A DNA stretch of 64,000 nt from Buxus sempervirens (GCA_947561395.2 OX387190.1:20516858-20580857); one strand, 5' to 3'; numbered from the stretch's first letter, positions 10,901 to 24,877 are shown. Translations and numbers: made by a program. The notes: a model not told the origin generated them from the sequence alone.

Positions 10901-13900
10901 GTTATGGATTTTATATACAAAGAGCATGTTGTCTCCAAAATTCAACTGATATTTTTGTTTACCAGTTTCTCCTTCTGTGGGCACTGTGATTATGGTGTGG
11001 TGATTCAATTTTTGTATTCAATTTTCAGGATGACTCTAAACTTTACATCTTCCTTGAGTTTGTAACAAAAGGTTCTCTGGCAAATCTCTATCAGAAGTAT
11101 CATCTGCGGGACTCCCAAGTCTCTGTATACACAAGGCAGATTCTGTGTGGTTTAAAGTATCTTCATGATCGAAAGGTGGTCCACAGGTGATAAAACGGAT
11201 TCTGTGGATTTAATTTATTTATTTTGAGTTTCTTGCCTTTGACCTTGAGGTTTTTATCCTGATCTCACCATATTCTGAATTAAAAGTGAAACTCTGTTAT
11301 AAAAAATGATACTGGATGAAGGCAACTGGGTTAAAGGCGTGTAAGCTAAGATGTAGGGTTGCTATTGATGCCAGTTCAAAAGTAGATGTGGTTACTTTCT
11401 ATGCAAATCTAAATGCATAATTAGAAAGGAAAAATGGAAAAAAGGAACAGAGAATTTTGAAGGTTGAAACACTTTTTGGAACAAGTGTCACTAGTTTTTT
11501 ACCATGGACATCAAGTTGAGATTGGATTCACACCAATCAAAGCTCTGGCATCTCACCACTAAACCAGCATCACCATAACTGAAGGAGAACTTTATTCCAT
11601 GCTTGTATGATTCCATATCACATTTGTATATATTGACTGAAGATGATTGTTTGAAAGCCCATGCATGGTTCAAGGGAAACTTTATCTATTTCCTACATAA
11701 TTTCCTGACGTGTGATGCTTATTGGACCCACAGAAAACAAAATCTAACTTTTTTAGTTACGTCATCATCTATACAGAAAATAGCCTCATTGGACACATGT
11801 AGAAGACATATCAGATTCTTAAATTGATGACCATGTTAAGAGCACAGTATCGTAATACTGTGGCACAGTGTTGTAGAAAATGACGTGGTCAACAATTTGA
11901 AGGCCTGGTTAAACATCTTTAATTGTCCAATGGAGTTGATTTTTCCATGGATAATGATGTGGAAAAAAAATTAGTTGGATTTTTTGTGAGCCCCGCAGCA
12001 TGTCAAGATAAAGAAGGAAGTCTTTAACCAGATAGTATTTAGGCAATGATTACACAGAAGTTTCAAACTTCTGGTGATTTGAGAAGCAATAAACATAGAC
12101 ATTTTTTAAGTCTCCAAACAGGTGTGGACACATATCTACAGTTGGTTCTTGGATGGAGGATGATGAGGCAAAAGTCATTATGGGTTTTGTTCTTGAGTGC
12201 AATTAAGTACCATGTGTCAAGATAACTAAGAAAGGGATAAAAAGAGTGTGTTACACAATAGCAATGTATAAGATTCACATTGTTTCAAATTATAGAAGCA
12301 AATAAAGGTATAAATGTTTGCAAAGTCCACAAACAGACAAGGACATGGATATGCACAAGTATGATGTTGACAAGTGCCCAAGTATCAGGGGGTGTAATCT
12401 TAATTCTTAGAAGGCCTTTGATCGACTGGGGAGTTTACTCTCTTACATTATTACGAGCAGAAGCTTATTCTTTTTCTAAAGAGTTCAATGGTTAACATAA
12501 AGTATGTTGGATAGAGAGTGCCAAAATGGCCCTTCCTTGGTGATTTCTTTCATTCATGTGCTTATTTCCCAGTTCCCTCATGGCTCAGATTTCACCATCT
12601 TCAAACTATTATGGTTGATGAAGACCATCTAAAGTTGCGCTCTTTCTTCGGAATTATTCGTTGGATAAAATTATGATAAATGACCCCCTCATTTCTGGGA
12701 AATGAGCTGTTCCAGATAGTTGCTGCCTCTGCAAGACAGTTCATCATATAACATTCATTGTTGTTTAACCTCTGAAATCCATTCCTTGATGGCAAAATTC
12801 GGTGTTCCAACGGAGATTGAATTCTAGGAGTAGGAACCCAACCCCCTGCCTCCATCCCTGAGATGTTTCCATTGTTATTTCGTGGTTCATTTAGTACTGG
12901 TTTTTGAAGGCTTAGAACCTTGTGTTTTGATGGGTGGTTGAGATCTCCCTCTTTCTTCCTGTCTCTTTTGCTTATTTTTACCCTATTTTCAGAGCTCAGT
13001 ATCGCTAACTCTTGTCTTCTGTGCTGTGCGCATTTCTGTTACCTTGCTATAAATGGATCTTGTATTGGTCCGTTTCTCTTCCATCTTTACATGATCAATT
13101 GTTTTATTGTTTTAAAATTGCAAACCATTCTTTCACTTGACATTAATGAGACAAAGCTAGACATGATCTTTATCATAGCTTTGATGCTGTTTGTATGATG
13201 GTATTTCAACTACAAGTTATGTATTAATTGTTCAAACATCTGATCATTATCAAATAAGCTTAATGATATGAAAACTAAAATATTTTGACACGTGCTGAAA
13301 GGAAAACAAAGAAACAAATAAAATGGTATCCAGAAATCTGTTTTAATTCTTTAAACTGGTCCACATGTCGAGTTTAGATCTATTAGTCGCCGCATTAGAT
13401 AATGTGCAGGATGGGATTATTATCATTATCCAATATTCTTAGGACTTTTACAAAAGGCTTGATGACTTAAATCACATTATAAGCTTTCATCTAGCAATCA
13501 TGACCAAGAAAGATACTAATTACTTCTTTTGTTTAATGCTTATTCCCGCTAGGAGGACAGATTTGGTTCTGGATTGCATGCCCAATTATCATATACATGT
13601 ATTTTCTTCAGACTAACTTGGTATATGACTATATTCTCTGTTGCGGTGGTGCCGATTTTACTTCATTTTGATGGTTTAAGATTCCCTTGATTTTTAGGTC
13701 AAGGGCATAGAACTTTAAACCATTAAACTGAAATGGAGTTGCCACTGTATTGAACTCCTTTGTAAATCTGTCAAGCCTTAGGAGATCTATTCCCTAAGTG
13801 AACTTTGCTTTTGTCAAATTCACAAAATGGGCACTACTATATATAAAGGAAGAATTATCTTTATTCTGCTAATTGTGTCCTTATTTGTATTGAACTTCAT

Positions 13901-16900
13901 CATTTAATCTTATGCATTATTAATTTTCTTATAGATCTGAAAGAGGCCTGATTGTCACCAACTGCCTTTGACATAATATATAATGAAAATAAGTGAACAA
14001 TGTAAATTTAATGGAGTTAAGTTGATCATTATGAATGATTTTTGTAAAAAAGGATGGCTTTTGTGTATGACTCCCCTGTAAATCTGTAATACCCTCTACC
14101 ATCTTGAGAAGCATTAGTTTTCAATCATATAAATCAAAAAGTTAATGATGTTTTTGATTCAAGATGAGCACCATTGTAAGTGATTGAAACATCTTAGAAC
14201 CATGACGCCTATGTCTTTAACCCCCCTTTATGCTTTTGAGGCTCTCTCTCTCTTTAGCATTGAAAGCTTGTTGAATACAGAGGCATGCATTCTATGACAA
14301 CTATCTGTTGAGGACCCCTCCTTATATTGTGATGGTCATATTATTATTGCATGATACCTAAACTCATGAATATTTTAACATGCCAAGGCTCTGTTATTGG
14401 ACAAGCTCACTTAGCTACTTCTCTTAGGTGTTCTCATCCTCACCATCACCCTGGTTTTGATGTGGAACATAATCTCCTCATTGGGTGTTTCTCACTTCTT
14501 ATTTCTTCCTTAACAAGTTTGTATATACTCCTTTATGGTAAGTTGAAACTCATCTGATATTGTAGGTCATCTAATTTCATCGTTCTTCGTATGTGCAAGA
14601 TGCTCTTTCAGTGGAGTAATGCCATTGCACGATCTCTTCCATGAAAATTTCACTGAATATACTTAGTGTTCCTTTCAAAAGGAACGTTATGCTGGCAACC
14701 AATATAAGGCTATCAAGGCTTTATGCTTATGTAACCTAAATAAGAACACAAAGAATCATCAATTTCAGCTGATGCCTGGAAGTATTGACCAAAAACAAAA
14801 CTGCTACATTTTTAAATAACAAGACTTTTGTAGTGAAATGGTTTATTAAAATATCACTATATAAGCAGCAAAAGGTTATTGAATTTTTATGATGTATGGA
14901 TTTAGTCAAAACCAGGCATTTTATATTTTGGTATAATATACTATGCATTTCTATAATATAATTATCTCTTAGTATTAAAACAATTTAAAAATAAATCCTA
15001 AGTAAAAAAGTAAAGCGAACCCATCTTCTGTCACTTAGTTAAAAATATAAGGTTCAAAATTAAGCTGCAGACACATTTGTATTCTTATTAATAATTTTTA
15101 TGCTAAAATACTTTTCAAAAAAATAATTTTCACTCTAAGATATAAAAATTTATAACGTTATGATAGTTAAAAAGTAACTTCTAAATTTTCGTAGGAAAAA
15201 TAATCCGCGTCATTTAGTTAATTTAAAGCTTAAAATGTGTAAAAATGAAGCTGTTAGTACATTTCCTTTTGTGTCAGTACATTATTCATATTAAAATATA
15301 TCAATTTACTCATATCATGATTCAAAAATAAATCTGAAATTAAAAAGAGGAAGCCTACCTTATCTTCAGTCACTTGATTTTGAAGCAGCTTAAGGTTTTA
15401 ATCAACTTTAAATAACCAGTTTAAATATTTTTCCCAAATAATCAAAATTACAAAAACCTATATTTCAGAAATTCCAAAAAAGAAAAGGGGTTTGTTCTTT
15501 CACCAGAATATTATAAATCAACTGTTCATTAATGGTCATCACTAAGTTGAAAAATATTACCTTAAATTTGAAATCATTAAAAACAGCAGAGTTAGTTGAT
15601 ATCCTTGAGATTTGGAATTTCAGAGTATAGATCTGAGAAATCAGAAAAGAAAAAAAAAAGAAAAGGAAGAATGGACTGGAACAATTCAGAGTCCAGAAAT
15701 GATTTAATCATTTATTTGGACATATAGAAGCAAGGAAAAGAACTTGGACATCGAAGCTTATTTCTTTTGTTTTAAAGGATAATGTGTGTTGCCAGTTAGA
15801 CTGGTCACAGTGTTTGTACCAGGCTATAGGTATCTTTTTACACTAATTAGTCCATACAACAGGACTACCTCAAATGAAGACTGGACAGTAGATATGTTAA
15901 ATCATGTTAGAGTGCCTCAAGAATGTCTTCAATGATCCTGGAGAGCCAGATTTGTTGGTATGGGCATCTTTCACTAGTGGCATTTTCTGTTAAGAAATCC
16001 TTGTATAGTCTAGATGATCTAATACGTTGATCCACCATTTTTAGACTGTTATTTTGGAACATAAGTTCTTTGTGGTCTACTATTGCAGCAGTTATTGTTG
16101 GACCATTTGAAATGAATACAAAAGGAGGCTTTATTTTTTAAGATATGAGAGCTACTAGTATCACAATGATAGACTAAGCGAAGACTGTAGTAGCAGAGTT
16201 GGTCAGAATTAGGCGAGATTTTTGGGGTCACAATTGCCGACATATTAAGGGGCTGGGGTATTCTTATATGTTCCTCAGCAGCTGTCGGCAGACTACATGA
16301 ATTGTCACAAGTGATTCACTTAGTGTGTAGTTTGTTGGACAACCTAGGGCCTTCTAGATTAAGATGGGTCCTTATAGATCATCTAGGGCACATCATAAAT
16401 TGTTACTTGACCCATTGGAGAGATTGACTCAACTAGAGCTGACTTAGTAGTGGTTGAGATGGGGATCAGGAAGGGTCAGTCTCCAGGGATTACATCAAAT
16501 TCAGTTGAGAATGACTCTTACAGAGTCACTTCATAGCTGGTCAACACTAGGAAATGCTCTTTGAGGATGGTACACAGATGTTGGTATGTTATCTGGATAG
16601 CTTATGAACACCATGTTCATGAGAGTCTTGACATTCAACAACATCATAGCAGCTTGGCTTGGCAAATGTGGTGTGGATAGGGGACAGATGATCAAGGGTA
16701 TTCCTTGAAGGATATGGAGCAGATGTTATTGTCTAGTCTTGGCTGGGGTTGTATTTTTGTACTCCCTTCCGAATTGTTGCCATGTGTGTTTTTTGGATCT
16801 CTGCTATTCTTATCTCTAGCTTTATTTTCCTTTTAACATTCTGCTTGAAAGCTTCATGGCTAACTATGCTTTTATGACTGTAGTATCTAATAATATTTCT

Positions 16901-19900
16901 TTCGTTCATTGTCAAAAAAGAAGAAAGAAAAAACAAATTTGCAGCATGGAGCAAAAGATAGTGAAAATGAGCAAATATTATGACTGAGAGAGCAAAGAGA
17001 ACAAATAGAGCAAAAGAGGGTATGGAAGCGTACAAGAGAAGAGAGTTGCTTGTTAAAAGTTGGTCTATAGAAGGCGGAACACTCCCTAACATTAAAATAA
17101 GTTCCATTTTATAGGCCTTTACGGCTTATGCAACCACACTTTCATTGCTGGCACACATCTGACTAACCATATATGAAGGTGTCACAAAAATAATACCCAC
17201 TTCCAAAGCTGCTGTTTTAGAATTGCTTATTGCTTATTATGCCTATCCATGTCTAGTAATGTCTTTGAATTGTAATTAAGTAATCTGCATAGAATTGTAT
17301 GGTATTCTAATTGAGTCTTTGTTGCTTATGCAATATTTTTAATCTTCGGCACCAAGCTGTGTAACCTAGAACGCTCCCTGAATGTGCCAGCAATATTTAC
17401 TGTGGGGGGAAGTCCTTGCCTTCTCTTACTAGAGTACTATTGTTGACAATTTCATCTTGTTTTCTTGGTTATTTCCTTGTGTGATTGAGGTTCATTTAAC
17501 TGAAATGTCCTTCATAGTTTACAAGTGCATATACTTTTTTGAATGGAGTGTATACCTTTATTATCTTTTTCTGGTCTCCATTGAATCAAATGTCTACAAA
17601 TAGGATTTGGACCTACGATTATTCAGTTAACAGCTCACCGCACTACCACCGAGATTCTTCACTGTCCTCTTAGAATGAGATTTTAACAGTGGAAAAGGAA
17701 TGAAAGAACAATGGTTAGCACTGTTTCAGTCCTATGGCATTGATAGTTACATCATGTTCTGATAGTATCTGTCGTAATATCCTTTGGTCCATGGCTACAT
17801 CCCATGGTCAATATCAGTTGCTTCTCTATGATTTTAACCATGGCTCATGTTCATACACGTGTTAGTTATGTATCTCTATTCTTGAATATTATATTGTGTT
17901 GCTGACTTTCTGTAATTATCTGATTAGAAATTTCATATGCTTGTAATGTATATATATGGATTTGAAGATTTGAAAACATTCTTTCCTTCATTTGCTTTGA
18001 ATTAGTTCTTATCTTTTTGTATCTCATGTTCAAGGGATATCAAATGTGCTAACATATTGGTGGATGCAAGTGGATCTGTTAAACTTGCAGATTTTGGACT
18101 TGCTAAGGTTTATTTCTTCGTTATCTCTTTCTTGTTTCTTATGGCTTCTTAAAAAGCTGTTTTTTTTTATCTTGATCTAAGATTTCTGTTGTCCACATTC
18201 TCAGGCGACCAAATTGAATGATGTCAAATCTTGCAAGGGAACTGCATTTTGGATGGCCCCCGAGGTTTGTTCTCTTATTATAGCTCCATGAGTCTATTAG
18301 ATCAAGGAAACCATTGACCTGCATGATGTAGAACAGATTTTGACAGGCATAAAAAATAAAAAGTAAACAAAACTAAACAGAATGCAAGTAATAAGATATA
18401 ACAATAGTTTTATTCATTAAACAATGCATGTTAAAACCAGAGCATGGCATCGCTGAGCCTCGGTGCATATCATGATCTTCCAGTCCACAAGTTAAGTGAA
18501 AGGGAAGTTCCATCAAGCTAATTTGTATAATATCCAAACTACTCATGGCAAATGCTTTGTTTGTCCTTGTAATTCAGCATAATTAGCTTGATCCGCTAGA
18601 AACTTGACTCTTGCCTGTAAAATCTTATTGGATTTTCAAATTTTATTAGAGATCTCAAGACCTCTTCACTACTGTTACAGTCCAAAAACAAAAATAGAAA
18701 CCCTCCACTAGAAACTTCACTTCTATTGGATTTTCAATTTTTTTTTGATTGGTAATCATGGGATATATATTGTATACTAATACTGAAAAAACTGGAGTAG
18801 ATTACATAGTACACAAACTGAGTACCAAAGAGAAAGGACTGAAAATCCACCCCAGGCCTAAGAAGAGTAGGGCTCTCACTCATCCTACATCCCTCCCAAA
18901 TCTGAAAAGCTATTACATGCCAAAAAATCTTCTACGGAGATAATAGCCATCGTAGGTTGAACTGATAACGCAATACAAACCTCTACTCCAAAATAGCCAT
19001 CGTAGGTAGAAACAAAAATAGAAACCCTCCACTCTAATATTCTCAAAACCTCTTTACTCCTGTTAAAGCAGTAGTTATGTTATTATCTAAATTACTTAAT
19101 ACCCATAATAAATACATAACATAAAGATGCATAGATTATGATAACTCCATGTGTTATAGAGAAAATTTGTTGATATTTTTTATTTTCAGATTTATTATGT
19201 TAGTATGATTTGTTGGATTATAAGCATGTTTTTGTATCTCTAATTTTTGTTGATACTTGCTTCATGTTTAGTTCTATCTATACTATACATTATTTGGTCT
19301 TATTTAGTAGTAAAGTTTTTTTATATTTCTTATTTTCAGACTTTATTCTTTTAGAGTATTTTTGTTGGATTGTTAAAGTACTTTTGTGTCTTCTATGTTC
19401 ATGGATATTTACTTTGGTTCTATCTACATTATGTATTACTTCTTTCATGTTAGTATAGAGTTACATTTTAAGAGATCTATGTCTAAATTTGACCATTCAA
19501 AGTTGGTACAGCCCTTTTATGGAATAGTTACATTTTTGTTTATTTGAACATTAGAAAAATTAGGTTGGCAGCTAAGCATTTGCTGTTGTTTTAGTATCTT
19601 TTTTTTAGGGATTTTTAAAAGTTCTTTCCATCCTCCATAGACCAGATGGGTCTAACTAACCCATCTCAGTTTATACCAAAACTGGTCCAGCCTGTTTCAT
19701 CCATGTTCAGTATATTACACCATGATATGTCAGGAATAGTCAAAGTGTGCACACCTTCTGTAAAATGTTTCCAATTATCAAGTTATCTGTGCCTTTTCAG
19801 GTTGTTAATGGGAAAAGCAATGGTTATGGGCTCACAGCAGACATATGGAGCCTCGGGTGCACTGTCTTAGAGATGTTAACTCGTCAGGTTCCATATTCTC

Positions 19901-21877
19901 ATTTGGAATGTGTAAGTCACATGTATTTTATAAGGAAATTTCCCATTTCTCATGTTTTCCCCCTTGTTTTAGCTATGTTCCTGCACATGATTCATTAATT
20001 AAAAAAACTCTTTTGCTTTGATCATTACAGTACAAAATAGAAGTTTTTTTTTCCTAATATCTGGCTGTATGTTACTTTGTTCCAGACTCTATTATGCCGC
20101 GTTTTAAGCAAGGTTTACTCTTTTCGATGCCACTAGAAATTTTACTCAATGGCTAGAACAAATTTTCAATAATTCAAGGAGAAAATCCTAAACCACTCAA
20201 ATTGGTCAAATTTTGCCAAAATCATTTTTTGTTTTCTAATTGCAAAAAATTTAAATATTGTTTGTAAATTAAATAACCATTCATCCAACTGAATAATATA
20301 ATGAGAACATAATCATTCATAAACATAATAAGTTACAATATGAAACATGGTAGTGAAAAACGTACAACTAACTAAGCAAATCAAACAGAAAATGGCAACT
20401 AATAGTAACTAGTTAAAAAAAAATACTGTTTTACCTTTTAGAGATATTGAATTGAAGTATACCTAGATTAGAGTCTTCAAAAATAAAAACAACCTCAGGT
20501 GCACATTCCCCCAAGTGATTCAAGCGTCAATTCTACTGTGAGACAATCCTAGAGTGTTTCTGTGGCACAGATCTGAAGAAATCACAAATTATTTGTCTAG
20601 ATCTGAAAGGTTTCCAAACCCAAGGAGAAAAAAGGAAATATGGGGGGAAAATATCGAAATTTTGATCTAAATATGTGAAAATTGAAGTCTCTCACCCATT
20701 TAAAGAGTGAGCAAAATCGTTTTCCAAAAATAAGAAAAATAAGAAGGCTTTACCAAAAAGTTTTGCTTGTAACCAAGGCTCAAGTTGCATCCTTTGCTTG
20801 GCTGCTCCATATTTTAATGTCTGTAATACCCCATATAATGATATGGGGGAAAAAGGGTGGAAAGGATTTCTCTTTTTTTTTTTTTAAAATAACTGATGAA
20901 ATTTTAAAAGAAAGAATATACCAGAATCATGACAAAATAACATGGAGAAGAAGGAAAAAAAAGAGCCCACAGCTAAAGCTATATATCCCTCAAAGTCCAT
21001 GCAAAACATACTGATATATCACTTAAAACCAAATCCTGTCTGCATGCTCCTGTTTTTGGTAATCCGTCTACAACACCATTATTTCTTTCTACTTTTCCTT
21101 TTGTTTGACAGAATTCCTAACCTCCAAAAATCTCAAGTTCCCCATCATTTTTTTCAAGTACATTTTGCATTTCACCGGGACAAGAAAAGGAGGGGTAGAG
21201 AAGCCATCGGTAGGAAGTAGTTGCTCGGGATAATTTGACCAAGGAAAACCAATTAAGGGCCAGTTAATTCATGCCTTGGAATTTTTCTTCAATATTAGTT
21301 AAACCTATGGCCGGACAGAATGTTGGCTAGAGATTTAAAATGTGTTTTGTGGGTTTAAAATGGATTAGCTGCTATTGCTAATAAGTGAAATGCTGTATAG
21401 ATGAGATAGAGATAATATGTTTAGCTCATATGCAAGAGGCTGACCTTTTGTTTGCTGATGACCATCATTTTTGTACAAATTCTATCCAATATGAATATTA
21501 TCATTATTATCTGCAATTATGCCAATATCCCAGCTACAAATATTTAGTATTATAATTGAATAAATGTTTCTTGTCATCAGTTATCATTCTTTTAAACAGT
21601 GCACTGAACCTAAATCAGATTTCTGTTTAAGAGTTCTAACACCCATTTCTCTGTGGCTTGACAGATGCCAGCTCTGTTTAAGATTGGGAAGGGTGAACCA
21701 CCTCCCATTCCTAATAACCTGTCAAAAGATGCACGGAATTTTATTAGCCAATGTTTGCAAGTAAATCCAGACGACCGACCTACTGCTGCTCAGCTCTTGG
21801 GACATCCATTTGTCAAGAGGCCACTACCAACTTCCATGGGCTCTTTATCTCCTCAGACTAATAGCAGACAGTCTTGA
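7921..21877 (+). CDS. MEKK1: MEKK1-type MAP kinase kinase kinase, 8 exons, 622 aa
   Basis: Serine/threonine kinase at the top of a MAPK cascade; the Arabidopsis relative MEKK1 acts in stress and immune signalling through MKK1/2 and MPK4. Exons read by GT-AG junctions and frame: 7921-9026, 9901-9985, 10140-10202, 11029-11186, 18035-18107, 18205-18264, 19801-19911, 21665-21877. Residues 1-345 are a low-complexity regulatory region containing RRNARKNFNYDA, GEMDEICRTLGLSGPEDFA and GGGIKGVRPPVLAPPP, which resemble the MEKK1 N terminus. The kinase domain has the Gly loop at 356-361 (GSGSFG), Lys377, Glu398, HRD at 470-472, K474, N477, DFG at 490-492, APE at 513-515 and Asp529, so all catalytic residues are present. 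The ATG at 7921 is the first in frame. The length is close to Arabidopsis MEKK1. The exon 7/8 joint gives Cys552 where relatives, as I remember them, carry Trp. Confidence 0.92.
9027..9900 (+). other. Intron 1 of the MEKK1-like gene
   Basis: 874 bp, donor GTAAGT, acceptor TTCTGCAG; it splits the Asp369 codon after two bases. AT-rich, no recognisable insertion. Confidence 0.85.
10203..11028 (+). other. Intron 3 of the MEKK1-like gene
   Basis: 826 bp, donor GTAAGT, acceptor ATTTTCAG, between codons. AT-rich, no recognisable insertion. The neighbouring intron 2 (9986-10139) is only 154 bp. Confidence 0.85.
11187..18034 (+). other. Intron 4 of the MEKK1-like gene, 6.85 kb
   Basis: Donor GTGATA, acceptor TTCAAG; it interrupts the Arg471 codon, so the HRD motif is assembled only after splicing. 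The donor is weaker than the others. Positions 14940-15530 are very AT-rich with imperfect repeats of a CTTCWGTCACTT word near 15030 and 15365. Positions 15780-16920 have a more balanced base composition, end in an A-rich tract near 16920, and look like an old retroelement remnant, but no protein motif is recoverable. No intact gene is seen in the intron. Confidence 0.75.
18265..19800 (+). other. Intron 6 of the MEKK1-like gene, with a possible SINE/LINE tail
   Basis: 1536 bp, donor GTTTGT, acceptor TTTTCAG. Positions 18738-19000 begin with a T run followed by GATTGGTAATCA. On the minus strand this reads as a short retroposon ending TGATTACCAATC plus poly(A), a known style of plant SINE/LINE tail. 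A segment near 18695-18715 recurs at 19010-19035 (AAAAATAGAAACCCTCCACT), so the insertion may lie between duplicated flanks. Confidence 0.5.
19912..21664 (+). other. Intron 7 of the MEKK1-like gene
   Basis: 1753 bp, donor GTAAGT, acceptor CTTGACAG. Positions 20080-20580 and 20640-21250 look like decayed repeats (A- and T-rich runs, no reading frame of note). Confidence 0.75.
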
Positions 21878-22660
21878 AACTTTTGTTCAACTTTTGATAT
21901 TGATGATTTGAGGTAAAGATGATTATATTTATTGGAGGATCACAAGTAGTTCTTTCTTTGTATCCCATCCCAAGGATCCTGCCCCTTGCACTCTTGCAGC
22001 ACTTGAACCATGCTGGAAAAGGAAGCTTGCTATTTTATTGATTTATTAACTATTGTATACCAGGTTCTGACTGATGTACCTTCATTCTTCTGCAATGATC
22101 ACAATCTTCATGTTTGTTAGCGAAACTGTTCCTGTTTAGGCTTTAAAATTTCTTTTACTCTGTCACAGTTTCTTCGCCTTCGATCGTGTATTCTTCAGTC
22201 TTTGACATGATTCAATTTTTAACTCGGCGTTTCGGATCCTCAGCTGGGGCAACTTCTTGTGGGTTTCAGGGGGCACATGCTGCTAAAAAATAACAATCTC
22301 AAAGCAGTCTCGGCAGCATCAATGAGTCAGACATGTATGTTTGGTCTTGTATTTTTACCTTCTAGGGTTCTTTTGCTCTTTTAAACCTTACTTTTTAGGG
22401 TTTTATTGCCTTGAAGGGGTAACATTTTTTTTTTTGGGTAACACTTGAAGGGGTAACATGTATTATAATCTTCTTGTCATGACAATTGATGTGTGATTTT
22501 GCAGTTTCTGTTTATTTTTTGTTTATACAGTCAGTGTGGATTTTTCAAAGTAGAAGATCAGATGTTACATGTATATACTCCATCAATGAAAAGAGATGTA
22601 ATGTAATTTATGTGTGCATGCATCTTTCAGGCCAACAGAGACAGCAAAAATAAATAAAAA
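21878..22660 (+). other. Inferred 3' UTR and downstream region of the MEKK1-like gene
   Basis: Follows the TGA at 21875-21877. T-rich with several TTGTA words; AATAAA-type signals cluster at about 22649-22662. The true poly(A) site is not determined and could be several hundred bases earlier. Confidence 0.4.
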
Positions 22661-24380
22661 TAAAATCACTCATGAACTGATGCCATCTCTCATTAATGCA
22701 TTGATAAATTACTGATGCTTAAAATGATAAAAGGTTTTTTTTTTTTTTTGGGTATGACTTAAAAAACAATGTTTTGGTAAGACTAAGATAAAGTAGATGT
22801 TTCCATATGACTTTCCTATATTGGCCATCATTGGCTTGTTTTAATAGGGTGTAATAGAATAAATTCAAAAAGGGAACACTTTTTAGGAATTGAGAGAAGT
22901 TTTAACCAGGTATGAAGAATGGCTTGAATTGAGAAAAGGCGGAGGGTAAGTTGTCAAATCACTGCATGCCCCAAGTACTACTTTTTTGCTCCATTTTGAA
23001 GGGGATTTGTCTTTCTCTGCCCTGGTTTTTAGATGATCTGTCACTTTCTCCCTTTTTCCTTCTCAAATTCCACTCACTCCATTGTTTTTTTTTATCTTGG
23101 CCAATTTTTGGGTGTACTTACAATCAAGGTTATCGTTTTGATACCGTTGAGGACCTAGGGCACGAAACGAGGTTTTCCGAAACGTTAGAAAATTTGAAAA
23201 ACACAAAAAAATGTGTTTGGGGTGGGTTGTTTTTATTTAGTGAAGGGGAGTTTCATCCAAATTGAATGAAATTTTCCTAAATTTCGTCAATTTAAATGAA
23301 AAAAATAATTTTTGTTAGAAAAAAATAGCGTTTCCCCCCATTTCATCTAGCACGGCGTTACCATGTCACTTGAAATTTCGCTCGATTCATAAAATAGTAA
23401 AATGACCCTACAAAATGGGTTGCTGGGGCTATGTGGAGCGAAATTTTATATTGATTACAATCAAAGAGGACTTCATAAGTAGGACGAAACATTGGCTAAG
23501 TTTAAGTTTGAAAAACGAGAATATATAGGCTCAAAATTTCATGTTGGTTGTCATGGTGGGAGTTGTGCCTTTCCATTTTGCAAAAATCTATTTCCCTTCT
23601 AATTTAAATTCCATCATCACCAATTTTCCCACGTACCGTAAGATTTTACCGTATGATCTATAATAAAAAAAGACTTTATTTTAGGATGAAATAAAGGTTG
23701 GTTTAGGTTTAAGAAAGAAAGGTGAAAGAGCTCAAGACGTTTATTTCTTAGGTTTATGATCGTGTCTGATCGAGTCATTACTTGACATTGAATTTGCCCC
23801 TTTCCTTTTATAGTGCCCTCATTCATAGTACCTTCTTGCTTTTCAGCTTCTTTTTCTTTCTTCTTCCTTTCCTCTGCACATTACTTTGTCTTCATTTTGC
23901 TTAACATTCTTCTTCTTCTTGCCATTACTTTTACGCCTTTGATCAATATTTAATATTGTGACCCTTCTTTGAGATATAAAAGATGCATGCTTAATATGTG
24001 CTAAGTGTGAGGTGGTATAACATGAAGGGATTTGAGAATGGTAAAGTGAGGCTCAAATATTGTAGTAACTTGTTTTCTCTTTTCCCTTGGTAAAAAAAAA
24101 ATGGTGATTTTGGGGGAGATTTTTCTGTACTTTTTGTTAATTGTCCTATATTTTTTAATTATTTTCTTGATTTTTTTTATTTCTTTTTTGTTTTCTTGAA
24201 TTTTTTAATAAGATATTTGTTTATCTTAAATCATATCTCAGAACTAAATCATACATATAACATCCATACATACACCCACATATATATATATATATATACA
24301 TCCTTTTCCTTTTCACATGCCGATTCATCCTAACAAAAAAAAAAATAATTTTATGGTTTTTTCCTCTCTTGTGGTAACAG
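22661..24380. other. Intergenic, no gene seen
   Basis: AT-rich with homopolymer runs. Positions 23115-23560 carry CGAAAC/GAAATTTC-like words typical of an old mobile-element remnant. No frame with recognisable protein features on either strand. A short (TA)n tract lies at about 24281-24298. Confidence 0.4.
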
Positions 24381-24548
24381 GAATGGGCCCAAAGGTTGGA
24401 GAGTCAAATTCGATGTCTCTCCCATAAACGAGGCGGCGCCGGCCTGAAAGAGTTAAAAAAAGGATTGTACAGCTGGTAAAAGGAATGGACCCAAAGGTTG
24501 GAGAGTCAAAATCGATGTCTCTACCAGAAACGAGGCGGCGCCGACCGT
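24381..24548. repeat. Tandem duplication, 102-bp period
   Basis: Segments starting at 24381 and 24483 share about 65 bp with few changes, including CCAAAGGTTGGAGAGTC and the GC-rich word GAGGCGGCGCCG, separated by about 35 diverged bases. It stands out from AT-rich surroundings. Confidence 0.75.
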
Positions 24549-24877
24549 GCAGGCTATAAAAATGGCGATTGTAAGCGCTTAAGATGCGAATGCTTCAATT
24601 TATTTTGGAGACAAAAAGAAATACTCACAGCTAAATCTACTTTATTTTTTATTTTTTATAGTATAATGAGTTGTACTTATCTAGTACTTTAATATGATGT
24701 TAGAATTAAATAAAAGTACAAGAAACAAGTATGATGTTAATCTCACTCATGTAATTCCATGAGCATTTCCTTTTTGTTTATTCCATATGGTATTAATAAA
24801 ATTTCATGGTCTCAAATCAATCCCTCTCTTTATACTCTTTATGCAAGGAGATATGATTCTATTGTTACAAGTAATGG

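Noticed and set aside
16733-17107. 124-codon minus-strand frame inside intron 4
   Set aside because: Leu/Phe-rich translation of a T-rich tract with an A-rich tail; likely retroposon debris.
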